A DNA stretch of 64,000 bases from Streptomyces sp. V2I9 (GCF_030817475.1 NZ_JAUSZJ010000002.1:1169501-1233500); one strand, 5' to 3'. Shown: positions 42,153 through 51,991, numbered from the stretch's first letter. Made by a program: numbers and translations. Notes: a model not told the origin generated them from the sequence alone.

Positions 42153-43130
42153 GTGGAAACCCCCATCTCCCTCATCGCCAAGCGCTGGACGCCGTCCATC
42201 CGGGTGGTGAAGCGCGCCGCGCTCTCCGCCGTCGTGATGAGCGTCTTCATCATCGTCACGGGCGGGGCCGTCCGGCTCACCGGTTCGGGCCTCGGCTGCG
42301 ACACCTGGCCCAAGTGCACCGACGACAGCCTGTTCGCCACCCCGGAACAGGGACTGCACGGCGCGATCGAGTTCGGCAACCGCATGCTGACCTATGTGCT
42401 GTCGGCCGCCGTCGGCTGGGCGATCGTCGCCGTCAGCTCGATGAAGCCCCGCCGCCGCAAGCTGACCCGGCCGGCCTGGTCGCAGTTCTGGGTCGTGCTG
42501 GCCAACGCCGTCCTCGGTGGCATCACCGTCTGGGCGGGGCTCAACCCGTGGACGGTGGCCGGGCACTTCCTGCTCGCCAACGCGCTCCTCGCCCTCACCG
42601 TGATCACCTGGGTGCGGATCGGCGAGGGCGACGGCCCGCCGCGCCCCCGCGCGCCGCTCCCGGTACGGCGGCTGGCGTGGGCGATCGTCGCGGCCACGGT
42701 CGTCCTGATCGTGCTGGGCACCTCGGTGACCGGCTCCGGCAAGCACGCGGGCGACAGCAGCGACGTACCGCGCATGCCCTGGGACTGGTCGGCCGCCGCC
42801 CATGTCCACGCCATCGCCGCCTGGGTGGTCTGCGCCCTGGCCATCGCGATGTGGCTGGCGCTGCGGGTGGTGGACGCCCCCGCCGACACCCGCGCTCGCG
42901 CCCGCGACCTGCTGCTCGTGCTGCTCGCCCAGGGCGCGATCGGGTACGTCCAGTACTTCAGCGACGTCCCCGAGATCCTGGTCGGCATCCACATGTTCGG
43001 CTCGGCCATCCTGTGGATCGCGGTGATCCGCCTGCTGATGAGCATGCGCGAGCGCGGCGACGAGACGTCCGCGCCGCTGCCCGGGCCGTCCGCCGAGCAG
43101 CCGGAGAAGGCGCCCGCCACGGCGGGCTGA
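42153..43130 (+). CDS. ctaA: Heme A synthase (COX15/CtaA)
   Basis: 325 residues from GTG 42153 (VETPISLIAKRW); the in-frame ATG 42144 overlaps the likely -10 and is less favoured. Eight hydrophobic helices. TGGAVRLTGSGLGCDTWPKC carries the paired Cys of the actinobacterial/Bacillus type, HGAIEFGNRMLTYVL the first heme His region (EFxxR/His), and later conserved His residues occur in TVAGHFLLAN, AAHVHAIAAW and VGIHMFGSAI. Converts heme O to heme A for cytochrome aa3. Functionally paired with ctaB at 43682. Ends before a 21-bp hairpin. Confidence 0.93.
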   Translation: METPISLIAKRWTPSIRVVKRAALSAVVMSVFIIVTGGAVRLTGSGLGCDTWPKCTDDSLFATPEQGLHGAIEFGNRMLTYVLSAAVGWAIVAVSSMKPRRRKLTRPAWSQFWVVLANAVLGGITVWAGLNPWTVAGHFLLANALLALTVITWVRIGEGDGPPRPRAPLPVRRLAWAIVAATVVLIVLGTSVTGSGKHAGDSSDVPRMPWDWSAAAHVHAIAAWVVCALAIAMWLALRVVDAPADTRARARDLLLVLLAQGAIGYVQYFSDVPEILVGIHMFGSAILWIAVIRLLMSMRERGDETSAPLPGPSAEQPEKAPATAG

Positions 43131-43140
43131 GAGCCACCGG

Positions 43141-43187
43141 TACGGCGAAGGGGCGGCGGGCCTGATGCCCGCCGCCCCTTCGCCGTA
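43141..43187. terminator. Bidirectional terminator after ctaA
   Basis: Perfect 21-bp stem (43141-43161 and 43167-43187) with a CTGAT loop between the convergent genes ctaA and 43212. Confidence 0.9.
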
Positions 43188-43211
43188 TCCGTACGCACTC
43201 CCAGAGGCGGC

Positions 43212-43589
43212 TCAGCCGTCGTTGGAGGGCCCGCCGACCTGGATGCCGGCCATCCGGGACCATTCGTACCGGCCCGTGCGGACCTTGAGCGCGAACTCGC
43301 CGTCGAACTCGTCGTGCATCGTGATGCCGGACTTCGTGGCCGCGCTCTCGGCCACGGCGTAGGTCGGGGCCACCAGGTCGCCCCAGGCTCCGTCCTGGCC
43401 GACCAGGACGATGCGGGCGCCCGCCTGGCCGATGTAGGCGAGCTGTCCCTCCGCGCCGCCGTGCTCCTTGGCGAAGGCGCCGATCTCGCGGGCGAGCTTC
43501 GCCGCCCTGCGCTCGGCGCGCGCCGCCTTCCTGGCGTCCGCCCGTGAGGTCTGCTCGGTGTCCGCTGCGTCTGCTGCCGTCTCTGCCAT
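43212..43589 (-). CDS. Conserved 125-residue protein of unknown function
   Basis: Starts MAETAADAADTEQTSRADARKAARAERRAAKLAREIGAF: a charged, probably helical lead of about 40 residues. It continues with LAYIGQAGARIVLVGQDGAWGDLVAPTYAVAESAATKSGITMHDEFDGEFALKVRTGRYEWSRMAGIQVGGPSND. The second half looks like a small alpha-beta domain. It recurs next to ctaA/ctaB in Streptomyces as far as I remember, but no function is known. No signal peptide or membrane segment. Set between two very strong hairpins, so it is an independent transcript. Confidence 0.8.
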   Translation of the reverse strand: MAETAADAADTEQTSRADARKAARAERRAAKLAREIGAFAKEHGGAEGQLAYIGQAGARIVLVGQDGAWGDLVAPTYAVAESAATKSGITMHDEFDGEFALKVRTGRYEWSRMAGIQVGGPSNDG

Positions 43590-43620
43590 GAACAGGATGC
43601 TACCGACGGGTAGATGAACT

Positions 43621-43668
43621 GGCGACGGGCGGGTCGCGTGGCTTGTGCCACGCGACCCGCCCGTCGCC
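43621..43668 (-). terminator. Terminator after ctaB
   Basis: Perfect 22-bp stem (43621-43642 and 43647-43668) with a TTGT loop, 13 bases after the ctaB stop. Confidence 0.9.
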
Positions 43669-43681
43669 GGAAGCGGAGACG

Positions 43682-44629
43682 TCAGCGGAGGAAGGGATCC
43701 ACCGCGACGGCGAGGAAGAGCAGGGAGACGTAGGTGATGGACCAGTGGAACAGCCGCATCTCCTTGAGCTTGGCCCCGGTCACCCCGGCCTTGGCCCGGT
43801 TCTGCAGCCCGTGGGCCTCCCAGAGCCAGGCGCCGCCGGAGAGCAGCGCCACCGCGGTGTAGAACCAGCCTGTGTAGCCCAGCGGGGTGAGGAGCAGCGA
43901 GACGGCGACCATCACCCAGCTGTAGAGGACGATCTGCCGGGCGACGACCTGGTTGGAGGCGATGACCGGGAGCATCGGTACGCCGACACGGGCGTAGTCG
44001 TCCTTGACCTTCATGGACAGGGGCCAGTAGTGCGGCGGCGTCCAGAAGAAGATGACGGCGAAGAGGATGACGGCGGCCCAGGAGACCGTGTTCGTCACGG
44101 CCGACCAGCCGATGAGGACCGGCATGCACCCCGCGATGCCGCCCCAGACGATGTTCTGGGAGGTGCGGCGCTTCAGCAGCATCGTGTAGACGACGACGTA
44201 GAACAGCAGGGCGCCGAGCGCCAGTGCGGCCGACAGCCAGTTGACGAGCAGGCCGAACCAGAGCGTGGAGATCACCGCGAGGGCGATGCCGAAGGCGAGG
44301 CATTCGCGGGGGCTGACCATGCCCGTGACCAGCGGGCGCTGGGACGTGCGGTCCATCAGCGCGTCGATGTCGCGGTCGATGTACATGTTGAGCGCGTTCG
44401 CGCCGCCCGCGGAGAGATATCCCCCGATGGTGGTAGTGAGAACGAGCCACAGGTCGGGTACACCCCGGGCAGCGAGGAACATCACCGGAACGGTGGTGAT
44501 GAGCAACAGCTCGATGATCCGTGGCTTGGTCAGCGCCACGAATGCCTTGACGCGGGCCCCGAACGGGCGATGGCCCCCTGGGCTGGGAGTCAAGGCGACC
44601 CCTGCGGGTCGGGACTCGACGGCCGTCAC
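43682..44629 (-). CDS. ctaB: Protoheme IX farnesyltransferase (heme O synthase)
   Basis: 315 residues, UbiA-family prenyltransferase. [25 protein letters not shown] opens the first helix. The first Asp-rich motif is [20 protein letters not shown], and the second Asp-containing loop is [20 protein letters not shown]. About nine membrane helices. The GTG at 44629 (VTAVESRP) is chosen because AGGGG lies 5-7 bases upstream; the longer open frame upstream is not protein-like. Makes heme O, the substrate of CtaA. Divergent from tkt, with 291 bases between. Confidence 0.93.
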   Translation of the reverse strand: MTAVESRPAGVALTPSPGGHRPFGARVKAFVALTKPRIIELLLITTVPVMFLAARGVPDLWLVLTTTIGGYLSAGGANALNMYIDRDIDALMDRTSQRPLVTGMVSPRECLAFGIALAVISTLWFGLLVNWLSAALALGALLFYVVVYTMLLKRRTSQNIVWGGIAGCMPVLIGWSAVTNTVSWAAVILFAVIFFWTPPHYWPLSMKVKDDYARVGVPMLPVIASNQVVARQIVLYSWVMVAVSLLLTPLGYTGWFYTAVALLSGGAWLWEAHGLQNRAKAGVTGAKLKEMRLFHWSITYVSLLFLAVAVDPFLR

Positions 44630-44702
44630 GCACACCCCTGACAGAGAAATCCCAGCAAGCTCCGGCCGACGAGGCCCGGTGAAGACTTGCGCGAACTCGA
44701 CC

Positions 44703-44708
44703 ACTCTA
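44703..44708 (-). promoter_or_regulatory. Possible -10 element for ctaB
   Basis: TAGAGT on the minus strand, about 75 bases upstream of the ctaB start. No clear -35; weak call. Confidence 0.25.
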
Positions 44709-44851
44709 GACGTTGGGGGTACACCGTCCTTCGCGGGGGTGGGGTCGTGTTGGGGGTGACTGTTCACCGGATGCTCGTTCCGCCGGGAGGCGAACTCCAC
44801 GGGTCGCCCACACCCTGGAAAGTGCACGGAAAACGTGCCTGTCAACGGAGG

Positions 44852-44857
44852 TAGGCT
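44852..44857 (+). promoter_or_regulatory. Possible -10 element for the tkt operon
   Basis: TAGGCT about 64 bases before the tkt start; the -35 is not evident. The GGAGAGGAG ahead of tkt would be in the leader. Confidence 0.3.
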
Positions 44858-44920
44858 CGACAGCGCCCGGTGCGGCAACCGTCACCGGTTTACGACAGTG
44901 GAGAGGAGCCCTGACTCAGG

Positions 44921-47023
44921 GTGAGCATCAAGCCGACCACCACAGACCTCCAGTGGACCGATGTGGACCAGCGGGCCGTGGACACCGCCCGTGTCCTCGC
45001 CGCGGACGCCGTACAGAAAGTCGGAAACGGCCACCCGGGCACGGCGATGAGCCTCGCGCCTGCCGCCTACACCCTCTTCCAGAAGGTGATGCGGCACGAC
45101 CCCGCGGACGCCGAGTGGACCGGCCGCGACCGGTTCGTCCTCTCCGCCGGTCACTCCAGCCTGACCCTCTACATCCAGCTCTACCTGGCCGGCTACGGCC
45201 TGGAGCTGGACGACCTGAAGGCCTTCCGCACCTGGGGTTCCAAGACGCCGGGCCACCCGGAGTACGGCCACACCACCGGCGTCGAGACCACGACCGGCCC
45301 CCTCGGCCAGGGCGTCGCCAACGCGGTGGGCATGGCGATGGCCGCCCGCTACGAGCGCGGTCTCTTCGACCCCGACGCGGCCCCCGGCACCTCCCCCTTC
45401 GACCACATGGTGTGGGTCGTCGCGGGTGACGGCTGCCTCCAGGAGGGCATCTCCGCCGAGGCGTCCTCGCTGGCCGGCCACCAGAAGCTGGGCAACCTGG
45501 TCCTGCTCTGGGACGACAACCACATCTCCATCGAGGGCGACACGGAGACCGCGGTCTCCGAGGACACGCTCAAGCGGTACGAGGCGTACGGCTGGCACGT
45601 CCAGCGCGTCGACCAGCTGCCCAACGGCGACCTGGACCCGGCGGGTCTGTACGCGGCGCTGCAGGCGGCCAAGGCCGAGACCGGCCGTCCCTCGTTCATC
45701 GCGGCCCGCTCGATCATCGCCTGGCCCGCCCCGAACGCCCAGAACACCGAGGCCGCGCACGGCTCGGCGCTCGGCGACGACGAGATCGCCGCGACCAAGC
45801 GGGTCCTCGGCTTCGACCCGGAGCAGACCTTCGAGGTCTCCGACGAGGTCATCGGCCACACCCGCCAGGCCCTGGACCGCGGCCGTGAGGCCCGTGCCGA
45901 GTGGGACAAGGCGTTCGCCGCCTGGCGCACCGCCAACCCGGAGCGCGCCGCCTCCTTCGACCGGATCGCCGCGGGCGAACTGCCCGAGGGCTGGGAGGAG
46001 AAGCTCCCCGTCTTCGAGCCCGGCAAGTCCCTGGCCACCCGTGCCGCCTCCGGCAAGGTGCTCCAGGCGCTCGGCGAGACCGTGCCCGAGCTGTGGGGCG
46101 GCTCCGCCGACCTCGCCGGCTCGAACAACACGACGATCGACAAGACGTCGTCGTTCCTCCCGGCGGGCAACCCGCTGCCGGAGGCCGACCCGTACGGCCG
46201 GACGATCCACTTCGGCATCCGCGAGCACGCCATGGCCGCCGCCATGAACGGCATCGCGCTGCACGGCAACACCCGCATCTACGGCGGCACCTTCCTGGTG
46301 TTCTCCGACTACATGCGCAACGCGGTGCGGCTCTCCGCCCTCATGCACCTGCCGGTGACCTACGTGTGGACGCACGACTCCATCGGCCTGGGCGAGGACG
46401 GCCCGACCCACCAGCCGGTCGAGCACCTGGCCTCGCTGCGCGCCATTCCGGGCCTGAACATCGTGCGCCCGGCCGACGCCAACGAGACCGCCATCGCCTG
46501 GCGCGAGATCCTGCGCCGCTACACCAAGGTGTTCGGCAAGGGCGCCCCGCACGGCCTGGCGCTGACCCGCCAGGGCGTGCCGACGTACGAGGCGAACGAG
46601 GACGCGGCCAGGGGCGGGTACGTCCTGTTCGAGGCCGAGGGGCCCGACGGGCAGAACGCGGAGCCGCAGGTGCTGCTCATCGCGACCGGCTCCGAGGTGC
46701 ACGTCGCCGTCGAGGCGCGCGAGCAGCTCCAGGCGGCCGGCGTGCCGACCCGCGTCGTCTCGATGCCGTCCGTGGAGTGGTTCGAGGAGCAGGATCAGGG
46801 TTACCGGGACAGCGTCCTGCCGCCCTCGGTGAAGGCGCGGGTCGCCGTCGAGGCCGGCATCGGCCTCACCTGGTACCGGTACGTGGGCGACGCGGGCCGG
46901 ATCGTCTCGCTGGAGCACTTCGGTGCCTCGGCGGACGCCAAGGTGCTGTTCCGCGAGTTCGGCTTCACCCCCGAGCACGTGGCCGCCGCCGCGCGGGAAT
47001 CCCTCGAAGCCGCCGCGCGCTGA
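44921..47023 (+). CDS. tkt: Transketolase
   Basis: 700 residues, thiamine-diphosphate enzyme of the non-oxidative pentose phosphate pathway. VQKVGNGHPGTAMSLAPAAY opens the ThDP domain; the GDG...N motif is GDGCLQEGISAEASSLAGHQKLGNLVLLWDDN (about 168-200). GIREHAMAAAMNGIA carries the catalytic Glu, and the C-terminal domain ends with SLEHFGASADAKVLFREFGFTPEHV. GTG start with GGAGAGGAG upstream. First gene of tkt-tal-zwf-opcA-pgl. Confidence 0.97.
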   Translation: MSIKPTTTDLQWTDVDQRAVDTARVLAADAVQKVGNGHPGTAMSLAPAAYTLFQKVMRHDPADAEWTGRDRFVLSAGHSSLTLYIQLYLAGYGLELDDLKAFRTWGSKTPGHPEYGHTTGVETTTGPLGQGVANAVGMAMAARYERGLFDPDAAPGTSPFDHMVWVVAGDGCLQEGISAEASSLAGHQKLGNLVLLWDDNHISIEGDTETAVSEDTLKRYEAYGWHVQRVDQLPNGDLDPAGLYAALQAAKAETGRPSFIAARSIIAWPAPNAQNTEAAHGSALGDDEIAATKRVLGFDPEQTFEVSDEVIGHTRQALDRGREARAEWDKAFAAWRTANPERAASFDRIAAGELPEGWEEKLPVFEPGKSLATRAASGKVLQALGETVPELWGGSADLAGSNNTTIDKTSSFLPAGNPLPEADPYGRTIHFGIREHAMAAAMNGIALHGNTRIYGGTFLVFSDYMRNAVRLSALMHLPVTYVWTHDSIGLGEDGPTHQPVEHLASLRAIPGLNIVRPADANETAIAWREILRRYTKVFGKGAPHGLALTRQGVPTYEANEDAARGGYVLFEAEGPDGQNAEPQVLLIATGSEVHVAVEAREQLQAAGVPTRVVSMPSVEWFEEQDQGYRDSVLPPSVKARVAVEAGIGLTWYRYVGDAGRIVSLEHFGASADAKVLFREFGFTPEHVAAAARESLEAAAR

Positions 47024-47057
47024 CGCAGGTGGACACCACTAGTAGGAGATGCAACTC

Positions 47058-48176
47058 ATGACAGACGCACTCAAGCGCCTCTCCGACGAGGGCGTGGCGA
47101 TCTGGCTCGACGACCTGTCGCGCAAGCGGATCACATCCGGCAACCTGGCCGAGCTGATCGACCAGAGCCACGTCGTCGGCGTCACCACCAACCCGTCGAT
47201 CTTCCAGAAGGCGATCTCCTCGGGCGACGGTTACGAGCAGCAGCTCATCGACCTCGCCGCCCGCAAGGTCACCGTCGAGGAAGCCCTGCGCATGATCACG
47301 ACGGCGGACGTCCGCGATGCCGCCGACATCCTGCGCCCGGTCTTCGACGCCACCGACGGCCAGGACGGCCGGGTCTCCATCGAGGTGGACCCGCGCCTGG
47401 CCCACGACACCACGGCCACCGTCGCCGAGGCCAAGCAGCTGGCCTGGCTGGTCGACCGGCCGAACACGCTGATCAAGATCCCGGCGACCGAGGCGGGTCT
47501 CCCGGCGATCACCGAGACGATCGGGCGGGGCATCAGTGTCAACGTGACGCTGATCTTCTCGCTGGAGCGCTACCGCGCGGTCATGGACGCCTACCTGGCG
47601 GGCCTGGAGAAGGCGAAGGCCGCGGGCCTGGACCTGTCCGAGATCCACTCGGTGGCCTCGTTCTTCGTGTCCCGTGTGGACACCGAGATCGACAAGCGTC
47701 TCGACGCGATCGGCTCCGACGAGGCGAAGGCCGCCAAGGGCAAGTCCGCCCTGGCCAACGCGCGCCTGGCCTACGAGGCGTACGAGGAGGTCTTCTCCTC
47801 CGACCGCTGGGCGGCCCTGGACAAGGCGCGGGCCAACAAGCAGCGTCCGCTGTGGGCCTCGACCGGCGTCAAGGACCCGTCGCTGAAGGACACCCTGTAC
47901 GTCGACGAGCTGGTGGCGCCGAACACGGTCAACACCATGCCGGAGGCGACGCTGGAAGCGGTGGCCGACCACGGAGAGATCACCGGCAACACCGTCGCCG
48001 GCGGCTACGACCGGGCACGCGCCGACCTCGACGCGATCAAGAAGCTCGGCATCTCCTACGACGACGTCGTGCGGCTGCTGGAGGACGAGGGCGTCGAGAA
48101 GTTCGAGGCGTCCTGGAACGACCTGCTCAAGTCGACCGAGGCGGAGCTTTCGCGCCTCGCCCCCTCGGAGGGCTGA
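47058..48176 (+). CDS. tal: Transaldolase
   Basis: 372 residues of the long actinobacterial form. [44 protein letters not shown], the Schiff-base Lys in [31 protein letters not shown] ([13 protein letters not shown]) and [18 protein letters not shown] are present. The ATG at 47058 has TAGGAG 9 bases ahead; the ATG at 47049 is too close to it. It lies 34 bases after tkt and 5 before zwf. Confidence 0.97.
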   Translation: MTDALKRLSDEGVAIWLDDLSRKRITSGNLAELIDQSHVVGVTTNPSIFQKAISSGDGYEQQLIDLAARKVTVEEALRMITTADVRDAADILRPVFDATDGQDGRVSIEVDPRLAHDTTATVAEAKQLAWLVDRPNTLIKIPATEAGLPAITETIGRGISVNVTLIFSLERYRAVMDAYLAGLEKAKAAGLDLSEIHSVASFFVSRVDTEIDKRLDAIGSDEAKAAKGKSALANARLAYEAYEEVFSSDRWAALDKARANKQRPLWASTGVKDPSLKDTLYVDELVAPNTVNTMPEATLEAVADHGEITGNTVAGGYDRARADLDAIKKLGISYDDVVRLLEDEGVEKFEASWNDLLKSTEAELSRLAPSEG

Positions 48177-48181
48177 CCACT

Positions 48182-49714
48182 TTGTCTGCTGTTCCCGGAG
48201 CCAACCCGCTCCGTGACGCACAGGACCGACGGCTCCCGCGCATCGCGGGGCCGTCGGGCCTGGTCATCTTTGGCGTCACGGGCGATTTGTCCCGTAAAAA
48301 GCTGATGCCTGCCGTCTACGACCTGGCCAATCGCGGCCTGTTGCCGCCGGGCTTCTCGCTCATCGGCTTCGCACGCCGCGACTGGGAGGACGAGGACTTC
48401 GCCCAGGTCGTCCACGACGCCGTCAAGGAGCACGCCCGTACGCCGTTCCGCGAGGAGGTCTGGCAGCAGCTCATCCAGGGGATGCGCTTCGTCCAGGGCA
48501 ACTTCGACGACGACGAGGCGTTCGAGACGCTCAAGGACACCATCCAGGAGCTGGACCAGGCGCAGGGCACCGGAGGCAACTACGCCTTCTACCTGTCCGT
48601 GCCGCCGAAGTTCTTCCCCAAGGTCGTCCAGCAGCTCAAGAAGCACGGCCTGGCGGACCAGAAGGAGGGGTCCTGGCGGCGTGCCGTCATCGAGAAGCCC
48701 TTCGGCCACGACCTGGCCAGCGCGCAGGAGCTCAACCAGCTCGTGCACGACGTCTTCCCGCCCAACGAGGTCTTCCGGATCGACCACTACCTGGGCAAGG
48801 AGACGGTCCAGAACATCCTGGCGCTGCGGTTCGCCAACACGATGTTCGAGCCGATCTGGAACCGGTCGTACGTCGACCACGTACAGATCACGATGGCCGA
48901 GGACATCGGCATCGGCGGCCGGGCCGGCTACTACGACGGCATCGGCGCCGCCCGTGACGTCATCCAGAACCACCTGCTCCAGCTGCTGGCGCTGACCGCG
49001 ATGGAGGAGCCCGGCTCCTTCCACCCGAAGGCCCTGGTCGCCGAGAAGCTCAAGGTGCTCACCGCCGTCGAGCTGCCCGAGGACCTGGGGCTGCACACCG
49101 TGCGCGCCCAGTACGAGCACGCCTGGCAGGGCGGCCAGGAGGTTCTCGGCTACTGCGAGGAGGACGGCATCGACCCCAAGTCGACGACCGACACCTACGC
49201 GGCGATCAAGCTGACGATCAACAACCGCCGCTGGGCGGGCGTGCCCTTCTACCTGCGTACCGGCAAGCGGCTCGGCCGCCGGGTCACGGAGATCGCGGTC
49301 GTCTTCAAGCGCGCGCCCTACCTGCCCTTCGAGTCGGGCGCGACCGAGGAGCTGGGCGGCAACGCCCTGGTCATCAGGGTCCAGCCCGACGAGGGCGTCA
49401 CCGTGCGCTTCGGCTCCAAGGTGCCGGGCACCTCGATGGAGGTCCGGGACGTCACGATGGACTTCGCCTACGGCGAGTCGTTCACGGAGTCCAGCCCGGA
49501 GGCGTACGAGCGGCTCCTGCTGGACGTCCTGCTCGGGGACGCCAACCTCTTCCCGCGCCACCAGGAGGTCGAACTCTCCTGGACCATCCTCGACCCGATC
49601 GAGGAGTACTGGGCCAAGCACGGCAAGCCGGCGAAGTACCCGGCCGGCACCTGGGGTCCGGCCGAGGCCGACGAGATGCTCGCACGTGACGGACGGAGCT
49701 GGAGGCGGCCATGA
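48182..49714 (+). CDS. zwf: Glucose-6-phosphate dehydrogenase
   Basis: 510 residues. The NADP-binding FGVTGDLSRKKLMPAVYDL is near the N-terminus, the active-site RIDHYLGKETVQNI follows, and the family C-terminus is DGRSWRRP. The start is a TTG at 48182 (LSAVPGANPLRD), 9 bases after GGAGGG inside the tal end; no ATG or GTG fits better. It makes 6-phosphogluconolactone and NADPH, and needs OpcA encoded next. Its stop overlaps the opcA start (ATGA). Confidence 0.96.
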   Translation: MSAVPGANPLRDAQDRRLPRIAGPSGLVIFGVTGDLSRKKLMPAVYDLANRGLLPPGFSLIGFARRDWEDEDFAQVVHDAVKEHARTPFREEVWQQLIQGMRFVQGNFDDDEAFETLKDTIQELDQAQGTGGNYAFYLSVPPKFFPKVVQQLKKHGLADQKEGSWRRAVIEKPFGHDLASAQELNQLVHDVFPPNEVFRIDHYLGKETVQNILALRFANTMFEPIWNRSYVDHVQITMAEDIGIGGRAGYYDGIGAARDVIQNHLLQLLALTAMEEPGSFHPKALVAEKLKVLTAVELPEDLGLHTVRAQYEHAWQGGQEVLGYCEEDGIDPKSTTDTYAAIKLTINNRRWAGVPFYLRTGKRLGRRVTEIAVVFKRAPYLPFESGATEELGGNALVIRVQPDEGVTVRFGSKVPGTSMEVRDVTMDFAYGESFTESSPEAYERLLLDVLLGDANLFPRHQEVELSWTILDPIEEYWAKHGKPAKYPAGTWGPAEADEMLARDGRSWRRP

Positions 49715-50751
49715 AGATCGATCTCACGGAAACCACGTCCAGCAAGATCAACCAGGCGCTGGTCTCGGCCCGCCGGGCGATCGGCACCCCTGCCATCGGC
49801 ATGGTGCTCACGCTCGTCGTCGTCACCGACGAGGAGAACGCGTACGACGCGCTCAAGTCGGCCGGGGACGCCTCCCGCGAGCACCCGTCGCGGATCATCG
49901 CGGTCATCAAGCGGGTCAGCCGCTCGCCGCGGGCCCGCCGGGACGCCCGGCTCGACGCCGAGGTCCGGGTCGGTTCCGACGCGGGCACCGGCGAGACCGT
50001 GGTGCTGCGGCTCCACGGCGAGCTGGCCAACCACGCCCAGTCGGTGGTCCTGCCGCTGCTGCTGCCGGACGCCCCGGTCGTGGTGTGGTGGCCCGAGGGC
50101 GCCCCCGCCGACCCGGCGAAGGACCCGCTCGGGGCGCTGGCCCAGCGGCGGATCACCGACACCTACTCGGCCGAGCGTCCGCTCGACGAGCTGGCGGTGC
50201 GGGCCGCGACGTACAGCCCCGGCGACACGGATCTTGCCTGGACCCGGATCACCCCGTGGCGCTCGATGCTGGCCGCCGCGCTGGACCAGCAGCCGGCCGA
50301 GGTCATCGGCGCGACCGTCGAGGGCGAGAGCGACAACCCGAGCTGCGAGCTGCTCGCGATGTGGCTCGCCGACCGGCTCGACGTACCGGTGGAACGCACG
50401 CTCTCCGAGGGCCCCGGTCTCACGGCGGTCCGGATGGAGACGAAGAACGGCGTCATCGTCCTGGACCGGGCCGACGGCTCGCTGGCCACGCTCTCCATGC
50501 AGAACCAGCCGGACCGGGCCGTGGCGCTCAAGCGCCGTGACACCGCCGAACTGCTGGCGGAGGAGCTGCGCCGGCTCGACCCGGACAACACCTACGCCTC
50601 GGCGGTGAAGTTCGGCGTGGACCGGCTGCACGCGGGCGGCGAGGTCACGGCCGCGCCGATCGAGGACCGGGTGGAGCAGGCGGAGAAGGCCGCCGAGGCC
50701 AAGGCCCCGGCCGCGAAGAAGACCCCGGCCAAGAAGGCGGCGTCGAAGTGA
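49711..50751 (+). CDS. opcA: Glucose-6-phosphate dehydrogenase assembly protein OpcA
   Basis: 346 residues. MKIDLTETTSSKINQALVSARR is the family N-terminus. The body contains VVVWWPEGAPADPAKDPLG and GATVEGESDNPSCELLAMWLADRL. The last 40 residues are a Lys/Ala-rich tail (KAPAAKKTPAKKAASK). OpcA is an allosteric partner of Zwf in actinobacteria, responding to redox through its cysteines. Overlaps zwf upstream and pgl downstream by 4 bases each. Confidence 0.95.
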   Translation: MKIDLTETTSSKINQALVSARRAIGTPAIGMVLTLVVVTDEENAYDALKSAGDASREHPSRIIAVIKRVSRSPRARRDARLDAEVRVGSDAGTGETVVLRLHGELANHAQSVVLPLLLPDAPVVVWWPEGAPADPAKDPLGALAQRRITDTYSAERPLDELAVRAATYSPGDTDLAWTRITPWRSMLAAALDQQPAEVIGATVEGESDNPSCELLAMWLADRLDVPVERTLSEGPGLTAVRMETKNGVIVLDRADGSLATLSMQNQPDRAVALKRRDTAELLAEELRRLDPDNTYASAVKFGVDRLHAGGEVTAAPIEDRVEQAEKAAEAKAPAAKKTPAKKAASK

Positions 50752-51530
50752 CCCCTCCCCAACTGGTCGTCCACCGCGACAAGGAGCTGATGGCGCAGGC
50801 CGCGGCGGCCCGGCTGATCACGAAGATCGTGGACGCCCAGACCTCCCGCGGCCACGCCTCGGTGGTGCTGACCGGCGGACGCAACGGCAACGGGCTGCTG
50901 GCCGCGCTCGCCGCCGCGCCCGCGCGGGACGCGATCGACTGGTCGCGCCTGGACCTGTGGTGGGGCGACGAGCGGTTCCTGCCCGAGGGCGACCCGGAGC
51001 GCAATGTCACCCAGGCTCGCGAGGCGCTGCTCGACGCGGTGCCGCTGGACCCGGCGCGGGTGCACGCGATGCCCGCGTCCGACGGCCCGTACGGCGACGA
51101 CGTGGACGCGGCGGCGGCCGGTTACGCCGACGAACTGGCCGCCGCGGCGGCTCCCGAGGACCACGGGCCGGTGCCCGTGTTCGACGTGCTGATGCTGGGC
51201 GTCGGCCCGGACACGCATGTGGCCTCGCTCTTCCCGGAGCTCCCCGCGGTACGGGAGACCGAGCGCACCGTCGTCGGTGTGCACGGCGCCCCCAAGCCGC
51301 CGCCGGTGCGCGTCTCGCTCACCCTGCCCGCGATCCGCGCGGCGCGTGAGGTGTGGCTGCTGGCGGCGGGTGAGGACAAGGCGGAAGCGGCGGCGATCGC
51401 CCTGTCCGGGGCCGGGGAGGTCCAGGCCCCGGCGGCGGGCGCGTACGGCCGCAGCCGCACGCTGTGGCTGCTGGACGCGGCGGCGGCCTCGCGGCTGCCG
51501 CGCGCGCTCTACCCTCCGGCCTCCGCCTGA
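50748..51530 (+). CDS. pgl: 6-phosphogluconolactonase
   Basis: 260 residues of the SOL/DevB type. Visible landmarks are VVLTGGRNGNGLLAAL, WGDERFLPEGDPERN, and MLGVGPDTHVASLFPE (the catalytic G-x-G-x-D-x-H region). Hydrolyses the lactone made by Zwf. GTG start in the GTGA overlap with opcA. Followed by a hairpin at 51544, the end of the operon. Confidence 0.95.
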   Translation: MTPPQLVVHRDKELMAQAAAARLITKIVDAQTSRGHASVVLTGGRNGNGLLAALAAAPARDAIDWSRLDLWWGDERFLPEGDPERNVTQAREALLDAVPLDPARVHAMPASDGPYGDDVDAAAAGYADELAAAAAPEDHGPVPVFDVLMLGVGPDTHVASLFPELPAVRETERTVVGVHGAPKPPPVRVSLTLPAIRAAREVWLLAAGEDKAEAAAIALSGAGEVQAPAAGAYGRSRTLWLLDAAAASRLPRALYPPASA

Positions 51531-51543
51531 GCGCTGACATCCC

Positions 51544-51580
51544 TGAGGCCCGGCCCGCTTTCCGAGCGGTCCGGGCCTCA
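51544..51580 (+). terminator. Terminator of the pentose-phosphate operon
   Basis: TGAGGCCCGG and CCGCT paired with AGCGG and CCGGGCCTCA with one mismatch, 14 bases after the pgl stop. Confidence 0.8.
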
Positions 51581-51610
51581 CGGCGTGTCCTGGCGTGAAA
51601 GGCTCGTCCC

Positions 51611-51973
51611 ATGGTGCATATCGGAACCGTGGTGATGGGCGCGGCCGACGTGGCGCGGGCCGCCGATTTCTGGAAGGCGGCGCTCGCGTACACCGAGCGC
51701 GAGCCGGGGACGGACGACTGGGTGGTGCTGGTCCCGGTCGAAGGGTCCGGCGTCGGCGTGGCGCTGGGACGCTCCGCCTCTCCCGTGCAGGAGGTCCCCC
51801 GCGTCCACCTCGACCTCTATTCCGACACCCCGGAGGCCGAGGTCGAGCGGCTGATCGGACTCGGGGCCGAGCGGGTCGCATGGGACCTGTACCCGCCGGA
51901 CCCGGACTTCGTGGTGCTCGCCGACCCCGAGGGCAACCGCTTCTGCGTCATCGACACGACGCACGGCGGCTGA
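51611..51973 (+). CDS. VOC-family (glyoxalase-fold) protein
   Basis: 120 residues, a single intact VOC chain (two beta-alpha-beta-beta-beta modules): MVHIGTVVMGAADVARAADFWKAAL, VHLDLYSDTPEAEVERLIGLGA, VVLADPEGNRFCVIDTT. It is of the actinobacterial glyoxalase-like type, not classical lactoylglutathione lyase. AAAGG lies 8 bases before the ATG. Role unknown. It is the fourth VOC gene of the window and shows what the broken copy at 33191 should look like. Confidence 0.88.
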   Translation: MVHIGTVVMGAADVARAADFWKAALAYTEREPGTDDWVVLVPVEGSGVGVALGRSASPVQEVPRVHLDLYSDTPEAEVERLIGLGAERVAWDLYPPDPDFVVLADPEGNRFCVIDTTHGG

Positions 51974-51991
51974 GGCGTACGACGGCGACCG

